Shown here one piece after another: positions 5,548 through 9,892 of a stretch of 9,892 nt of DNA. A program made the translations under genes and the position numbers. How positions within the stretch are numbered: the stretch's first letter is position 1; each line of letters begins with the position of its first letter. The notes beneath the pieces are model-generated. The model ran no database searches. It was given only the letters and a program-made list of their open reading frames with translations, and had not been told where the DNA came from. This stretch comes from Verrucomicrobiia bacterium (lineage in GTDB: Bacteria > Verrucomicrobiota > Verrucomicrobiae > Limisphaerales > JAKPVM01), in NCBI GenBank assembly GCA_026417275.1, contig JAOADO010000045.1, forward strand, positions 1-9,892. The letters run 5' to 3'.

Positions 5548-6966
5548 ATGAACACACGCATTTTGATTTTTATAATCGTTGGTTTTTTGTTTTTAGAGGT
5601 TGATTTTCTTTATTCTGATGAGACTCTGCAGGAACGGGAGGCGCGGATGGGATGGTGGAGGGAAGCGAGATTCGGGATGTTTGTTCATTGGGGGCTTTAT
5701 TCGGGGCTTGCGGGAACGTGGGAAGGGAAGCCAGTCGGGACGCGCGGTGGAATGGAATGGATTCAGCAGCGGGTAAAAGCCGATACAGATATTTATGCAA
5801 AGAATGCGATTCCGTTGTTCAAACCAAAGCCAAATTTTGCTCGGGAGTGGGCTCGTCTTGCTAAAGAGGCGGGGTGCAAGTATGTAGTTTTTACGACCAA
5901 ACACCATGATGGTTTTGCTTTGCATGATTCCAGGGTTAGCGAGTTTGACGCTGGCACGGTTCTTGGGCGAGACCTTGTGAAAGAAATTGTTGAGGCTCTT
6001 CGAAAAGAGGGGTTGAGGGTTGGTTTTTATCATTCTGTGATAGACTGGCATCATGACCAGTATGAGTATGCGCGTTCTAAACAACTTCCACATCCGTTGA
6101 AGGAGAAGCCGTATCCAAATGGTTCACGTAATCATGAGATTTATATTAAATATCTTCATGAACAGGTGCGCGAGCTTTTAACGCAATATGGAAAAATTGA
6201 TGTAATGTGGTGGGATTATAGTTCGCAGGATTTTCAGGGAGATGAGGCGTGGCGCGCAACCGAGCTTATGAGAATGACGCGTTCTTTGCAACCGCATATA
6301 ATTATGAACAATAGGTTGTACAGGACAGCTGAAGCTGGTTGGGCAAGTATGGGAACAGATGGGTATATTTTAAAACTTGATACGCGGTATGGGGATTTTA
6401 TCACGCCTGAGCAACATATACCCGCAACCGGCATGCCTGGTCTGGACTGGGAGACTTGTATGACAATGAACACAACGTGGGGATACAGCGAGCATGACCA
6501 TGCGTGGAAATCGAGTCAGACGCTTATTAGAAATTTGATTGATATTGCGAGCAAGGGTGGTAATTATCTTCTCAATATTGGTCCAAAGGGGGATGGTTCG
6601 GTGCCAGAAGAAAGTGTCCGTGCGATGCGGGATATTGGCGCATGGATGAAGGTTAATGGTGAGTCTATTTACGGAACCACGGCAAGTCCATTTAAAAACC
6701 TGTCCTGGGGGCGTTGCACAAAGAAAAGCGGAAGAAATGAGACCACGCTTTATTTGCATATTTTTGATTATCCAAAAGATGGGAGACTGGTTGTGCCAGG
6801 GTTGCTCAATACGAGGGTTTCAGCAACGCTTCTTGGAACAAAGGAATTGCTGAAGACATCGCGGGAGAATGAAAATCTTGTTGTTGCGGTTCCTAAAAAT
6901 CCGATAGACACGAATGCCACTGTGGTTGTGTTGAAGATTGCGGGGAAGATTGAAGTTAAGGAATAG
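5548..6966 (+). CDS. Secreted GH29 alpha-L-fucosidase
   Basis: The enzyme would release alpha-linked L-fucose from polysaccharides or glycans by a retaining mechanism. The start at 5548 is chosen because the promoter above places transcription start there and because it gives a normal signal peptide (MNTR, then a hydrophobic core ILIFIIVGFLFL, mature region from about residue 24). An in-frame ATG at 5530 would add six residues, but the -10 box overlaps it. The catalytic barrel includes WWREARFGMFVHWGLYS, a TTKHHDGF strand near residue 115, and DVMWWD with the likely nucleophile D223. NYLLNIGPKGDG and GAWMKVNGESIYGT close the barrel. A C-terminal beta domain (about 375-472) follows. The acid/base residue cannot be assigned by eye. 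No other polysaccharide-use genes or transporters are adjacent. Confidence 0.92.
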   Translation: MNTRILIFIIVGFLFLEVDFLYSDETLQEREARMGWWREARFGMFVHWGLYSGLAGTWEGKPVGTRGGMEWIQQRVKADTDIYAKNAIPLFKPKPNFAREWARLAKEAGCKYVVFTTKHHDGFALHDSRVSEFDAGTVLGRDLVKEIVEALRKEGLRVGFYHSVIDWHHDQYEYARSKQLPHPLKEKPYPNGSRNHEIYIKYLHEQVRELLTQYGKIDVMWWDYSSQDFQGDEAWRATELMRMTRSLQPHIIMNNRLYRTAEAGWASMGTDGYILKLDTRYGDFITPEQHIPATGMPGLDWETCMTMNTTWGYSEHDHAWKSSQTLIRNLIDIASKGGNYLLNIGPKGDGSVPEESVRAMRDIGAWMKVNGESIYGTTASPFKNLSWGRCTKKSGRNETTLYLHIFDYPKDGRLVVPGLLNTRVSATLLGTKELLKTSRENENLVVAVPKNPIDTNATVVVLKIAGKIEVKE

Positions 6967-7028
6967 AAGGAATTTGTAAATAAGAAGATGGATGAAAGTC
7001 TTATAATGTCCACGAAACAATTTTATAA

Positions 7029-7056
7029 TTGCCAAACTTTGGAATAATGATTTAAA
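7029..7056 (+). promoter_or_regulatory. Possible promoter before the SpdSyn-like gene
   Basis: TTGCCA (7029-7034, five of six consensus bases), a 16-base spacer, then TTTAAA (7051-7056, four of six). Transcription would start around 7062-7065, at or just before the GTG start at 7065. This again suggests little or no leader. A TATAAT at 7024-7029 has no good -35. Read-through from the fucosidase gene, 98 bases upstream with no terminator seen, is the alternative. Confidence 0.35.
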
Positions 7057-7064
7057 AATTACGC

Positions 7065-8630
7065 GTGCACAGCAAACCATCAACAATTCAGGCGGCGGTA
7101 AGCCCCGGGTTAAAGTTTTATTTGTATTTGACAGCGACAATTTGCGGGGCGGCGATTTTGATTGTGGAAATTCTTGGGGCAAAGATGCTGGCTCCGTTTT
7201 TTGGCACGTCGCATTTTGTATGGACGGCGCAAATCGGCGTAACGCTTGTTTCTTTAGCTGTTGGTTATTATTTTGGTGGAAAACTGGCTGATAGGAAACC
7301 GCAGGCGTCTGTTCTTTATTTTTTGATATTGTTTGCGGCGGTGTATTTGTGTCTTACAATACCGCTGTGTCGTTCTGTGGCTTATCGTTTTTTGAGTTTT
7401 AAACTTGCCGCTGGTTCTTTGTTGGCTTCGATGTTTTTGTTTTTTGTTCCGTTAATGTTGCTTGCAATGGTGTATCCTTTTATTGTGAGGATATTGACGA
7501 GTTCCGTTCAGGTTGTTGGAGGACAGGTTGGAAGACTTTCTGCGTTGAGCACAATTGGGAGTGTGGCAGGTACGTTGTTAATTGGATATATATTGATTCC
7601 TTACTTGCCAAATTCGATGATTATGTTTTTTACTGCTGTAATGCTTATGCTGGTTGTTGCCGTGTATTTTGTTAGGTTTCATCCAAAGGGAGGTATTCTT
7701 ACAAGCGCGGCGCTTGTGATATTTGGCGGGTTGATGATAGGGTATGGCGGGATTCGCGCTGAATCCAGTCTTGAATATGATGGGTTGGAAGAGCTTGAAC
7801 GGAGAAATTCTAATTTTGGTTTGATGCAGGTTCTTCAGTCGTCGAACAGTTTTAAGAGGTATTATTTGAATGATTTTCTTACGCAAAATATATATGACCC
7901 CTCCAGGAAAAAGAGTTTGGCTCTTTTTACGTATGCGCTTGAATATCTTGCGGAGGGTTATACTGGAAAGATTGAGGATGTGTTGTGCATTGGGCTTGGT
8001 GTGGGGATAGTGCCGATGGAATTTGCGAAGAAAGGCGCGCGGGTTGATGTGGTGGAGATAAATCCGTTTGTTGTGCCGATGGCGAAAAAGCATTTTGACC
8101 TTGAGCCTGAGAGGATGAATATAACGATTTGTGACGGGAGATATTTTTTAAATCAGAGCAAGAAACAATATGACGCAATAATTCTGGATGCGTTTCTGGG
8201 GGATTCATCGCCTTCGCATATGATGACAAAGGAGGCTTTTTTATCCATGAAGCGGTTGCTCAAACCATCGGGAACGCTTGTTATTAATTCTTTTGGGGAC
8301 CTTGAAAAAGGAAGGGATTTTTTTACGGCATCTTTGCAGGAGACTTTAAAAAGTGTTTTCAAAAGTGTAAGGATTCACACAGCGCATACTGGAAATATTT
8401 TTTTCGCTGTTTCGGATAAAGAAGATATGAAATTTGTAACTAAACCTGATTTATCGGATGTTCACCCGTCTTTGCAATATGCAGTGGAAATGGTTCTTGA
8501 CACAGTGGTGGAGGCAAATCCAGAGCACGGGAGAGTTTTAACGGATGATTTTAATCCTGTGGAGTTTTACGATGCGAAAAACCGAGAAAGGATGAGGAGA
8601 TGGCTTGCAGAGTTTATGAAACCGTCTTAA
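7065..8630 (+). CDS. Polytopic membrane protein with spermidine-synthase-like domain
   Basis: This protein belongs to the broad fused membrane/spermidine-synthase-like group, whose substrate is mostly unknown. Residues about 15-235 hold roughly seven hydrophobic helices, the first with the typical GAAILIVEILGAKMLAPFFG wording. Residues about 240-515 are a Rossmann SAM-type domain: nucleotide loop GLGVG at 310-314, acidic E331 (VVEINP), D357 (CDGR), and YDAIILDAF with D370 and D375. The late LTDDFNPVEF motif matches the family. True SpeE has GGGDG in the first loop and a DSSDP-like catalytic segment; here these are GLGVG and DAFLGDSSP, so ordinary spermidine synthesis is doubtful. The GTG start is the first possible one after an in-frame stop 12 bases upstream; no Shine-Dalgarno site is visible. 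The gene may be co-transcribed with the fucosidase. Confidence 0.87.
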   Translation: MHSKPSTIQAAVSPGLKFYLYLTATICGAAILIVEILGAKMLAPFFGTSHFVWTAQIGVTLVSLAVGYYFGGKLADRKPQASVLYFLILFAAVYLCLTIPLCRSVAYRFLSFKLAAGSLLASMFLFFVPLMLLAMVYPFIVRILTSSVQVVGGQVGRLSALSTIGSVAGTLLIGYILIPYLPNSMIMFFTAVMLMLVVAVYFVRFHPKGGILTSAALVIFGGLMIGYGGIRAESSLEYDGLEELERRNSNFGLMQVLQSSNSFKRYYLNDFLTQNIYDPSRKKSLALFTYALEYLAEGYTGKIEDVLCIGLGVGIVPMEFAKKGARVDVVEINPFVVPMAKKHFDLEPERMNITICDGRYFLNQSKKQYDAIILDAFLGDSSPSHMMTKEAFLSMKRLLKPSGTLVINSFGDLEKGRDFFTASLQETLKSVFKSVRIHTAHTGNIFFAVSDKEDMKFVTKPDLSDVHPSLQYAVEMVLDTVVEANPEHGRVLTDDFNPVEFYDAKNRERMRRWLAEFMKPS

Positions 8631-8725
8631 TCAAGGATTTGTTAAGAACAGGTTTATTTGACGAATGGGTCAGTTCCACGGGAGTTTATACAAGTTTAAT
8701 CTTATTCGGATTTTCAAAATAAAAT

Positions 8726-8754
8726 TTGATATAGCGAAAATTATCATTTATTTT
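8726..8754 (+). promoter_or_regulatory. Candidate promoter for ffs-dnaX
   Basis: TTGATA (8726-8731, five of six consensus bases), a 17-base spacer, then TATTTT (8749-8754, four of six). Transcription would start near 8761, giving an SRP RNA precursor with about 85 extra 5' bases to be trimmed. An alternative -10, AATAAT at 8795-8800, lacks a well-spaced -35. Confidence 0.4.
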
Positions 8755-8844
8755 TAGGGAGGTTAGGTTATATTTGGGCTTCATAAGGCATTTAAATAAT
8801 GCGGATTCGGACGTGCGGTAGCGCGTTATCTGCAAAAAGGATTT

Positions 8845-8936
8845 GCCGGGGCCCGTGGAATGTGGACTTACAAACCCCGCCAGGGCCGGAAGGCAGCAAC
8901 GGTAGTATGCTCTGCATAAGCCGCGGCAACCCCGGC
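8845..8936 (+). ncRNA. ffs: Signal recognition particle RNA, small bacterial type
   Basis: This is the 4.5S-type RNA that binds Ffh and FtsY to target nascent membrane proteins. The outer stem is perfect: gccgggg (8845-8851) with ccccggc (8930-8936). The conserved Ffh-binding domain is complete: symmetric loop CAGG (8881-8884) opposite AGCA (8895-8898), three GC pairs, and the GGAA tetraloop at 8888-8891, followed by the ACGGTA of the asymmetric-loop side. The length is about 92 bases between the stem ends; the exact mature ends are inferred. It lies 44 bases before dnaX, an arrangement known from Bacillus subtilis and other bacteria. It has no Alu domain, so it is not the long Gram-positive form. 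Confidence 0.93.
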
Positions 8937-8980
8937 TTTAAATTTCAAATTAGACAAAACGTGCCGCGGGCAAATTTGTA

Positions 8981-9892
8981 ATGAGTTATCTTGTCATAGC
9001 CAGAAAATATCGTCCACAACGTTTCAGCGATGTTGTTGGACAGGAGCATGTTACGCAGACCCTGGCAAATGCGATTGCCATGGGCAGAATTGCTCATGCG
9101 TATTTATTTTGCGGTCCGCGCGGTACCGGTAAAACGACTATTGCGAGGATTTTTTCAAAATGTCTGAATTGTGTAAATGGACCGAGGGTTGATTTTGATG
9201 ATAATGACCCGCGTTGCAAGGAGATAGCGGATGGGACTTCGCTTGATGTGATTGAAATAGACGGCGCAAGCAACAATGGCGTTGAGCAGGTCAGGCAATT
9301 GAGGGAGGCTATCCGTTACGCGCCAGCTGTGAGCAGATATAAGATATATATCATTGACGAAGTTCATATGCTCAGCCAGGGTGCTTTTAACGCTTTGTTA
9401 AAAACGCTGGAGGAACCACCTGCTCATGTTATTTTCATGTTTGCGACAACAGACCCCGAAAAGATTCCACCGACTGTGCTTTCGAGGTGTCAGCGATTTG
9501 ATTTGCGACGAATACCGGTAAAACTTATTGTCAATCATCTTGAAAAGATTGCGAAAAACGAGAAGGTGGAGATTGAGAAGGGTGCGATTTACACAATTGC
9601 GCGCAGTAGTGAGGGTTGCATGCGCGATGCCGAGGGGATGTTGGACCAGTTGATAAGTTTTTGCGGGAATCAGATTAAAGAATCCGATGTTGTTTCAATG
9701 TTTGGCATAACGTCCGGGGAAAAAATCGCTGAGCTTGCGCAGTCAATCATTGATGGAAATACTGAGAGAGCCCTGCGGATTTTAAATGAACTTGCGGAGT
9801 CTGGAAAAGAGATGACTCGTCTGGTTTCGGATATTCTGGCTTATTTCCGGGACTTGTTGTTGTTAAAGGTATCCAATGGGGATACTTCTATT
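8981..9892 (+). CDS. dnaX: DNA polymerase III subunit gamma/tau, 3'-truncated
   Basis: DnaX forms the motor of the clamp loader that places the beta clamp on DNA. The frame is open from the ATG at 8981 to the window end (304 residues), so domain III and any tau-specific region are missing. Visible motifs are RKYRPQRFSDVVGQEH near the start, Walker A GPRGTGKTT (45-53), Walker B D126/E127 (IIDEVHML), the SRC motif at 168-170 with arginine finger R169, and the sensor-2 region GCMRDAEGMLDQL. The zinc-binding knuckle is altered: C64 and C79 are kept, but the positions of E. coli C73 and C76 are Asp. No Shine-Dalgarno site precedes the ATG. It probably shares a transcript with ffs. Whether a tau/gamma frameshift site exists cannot be judged, because that part is outside the window. 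Confidence 0.97.
   Translation, partial: MSYLVIARKYRPQRFSDVVGQEHVTQTLANAIAMGRIAHAYLFCGPRGTGKTTIARIFSKCLNCVNGPRVDFDDNDPRCKEIADGTSLDVIEIDGASNNGVEQVRQLREAIRYAPAVSRYKIYIIDEVHMLSQGAFNALLKTLEEPPAHVIFMFATTDPEKIPPTVLSRCQRFDLRRIPVKLIVNHLEKIAKNEKVEIEKGAIYTIARSSEGCMRDAEGMLDQLISFCGNQIKESDVVSMFGITSGEKIAELAQSIIDGNTERALRILNELAESGKEMTRLVSDILAYFRDLLLLKVSNGDTSI

Noticed and set aside
5593..6093. Long minus-strand open frame opposite the fucosidase
   Set aside because: Its translation is rich in Pro, Lys and Arg with no domain. The plus-strand GH29 frame explains this region fully.
8658..8692. TTGACG at 8658-8663 as a -35 for ffs with TATACA downstream
   Set aside because: The spacing to TATACA is 23 bases, and nothing like a -10 lies at 16-18 bases.
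8716..8754. AT-rich inverted repeat (aaaataaa with tttatttt) as a terminator after the SpdSyn-like gene
   Set aside because: The stem is weak, imperfect and AT-only, and it overlaps a better promoter match. I do not trust it as a terminator.
8799..8981. Small plus-strand open frame across the SRP RNA
   Set aside because: It runs through a clear structured RNA and its stop overlaps the dnaX ATG. Its translation has no recognisable features.

Overview
The window looks like a bacterial chromosomal contig end from the PVC group, most likely the Verrucomicrobiota/Lentisphaerota/Kiritimatiellota side. This placement is an inference from three things: the DnaX wording (a zinc site with Asp in place of two Cys, and an RFDLRR stretch after the SRC motif), a secreted GH29 fucosidase, and genes that mostly lack a Shine-Dalgarno site. 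No rRNA or other decisive marker is present. Bases 1-19 are not genomic: they are identical to the Tn5/Nextera mosaic end, an untrimmed library adapter.

Layout. (1) 22-1350, plus strand: a membrane sensor histidine kinase whose N-terminus is cut off by the contig end. It is followed by a strong hairpin (1355-1383) that can end transcription from both sides. (2) 5327-1412, minus strand: a translation and nucleotide housekeeping cluster in the order prs, rplY (ctc), pth, rpsF, ssb, rplI. rpsR, which usually lies between ssb and rplI, is absent; only 28 bases separate those two genes. The rplY-pth spacer holds two stem-loops. (3) 5328-5547: a divergent intergenic region with a near-perfect palindrome and a good sigma70-type promoter whose predicted start point falls on an ATG, suggesting a leaderless message. 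(4) 5548-8630, plus strand: a secreted GH29 alpha-L-fucosidase, then a polytopic membrane protein with a spermidine-synthase-like domain. (5) 8845-8936: the small bacterial SRP RNA (ffs), directly followed by dnaX (8981 to the window end, truncated). The ffs-dnaX pairing is a known arrangement, also seen in Bacillus.

The genes fall into ordinary roles. prs makes PRPP; rplY, rpsF, rplI and pth serve the ribosome; ssb and dnaX serve replication; ffs serves membrane targeting. The fucosidase and the membrane SpdSyn-like protein are the accessory part. By eye, the plus strand is G-rich over C even inside minus-strand genes, which suggests it is the leading strand and that the ribosomal-protein cluster lies on the lagging strand.

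I did not find a convincing new defence, mobile or RNA-guided system. The observations most worth a second look are the missing rpsR, the likely leaderless fucosidase promoter with its adjacent palindrome, the uncharacterised membrane SpdSyn-like protein, and the adapter at the contig end.
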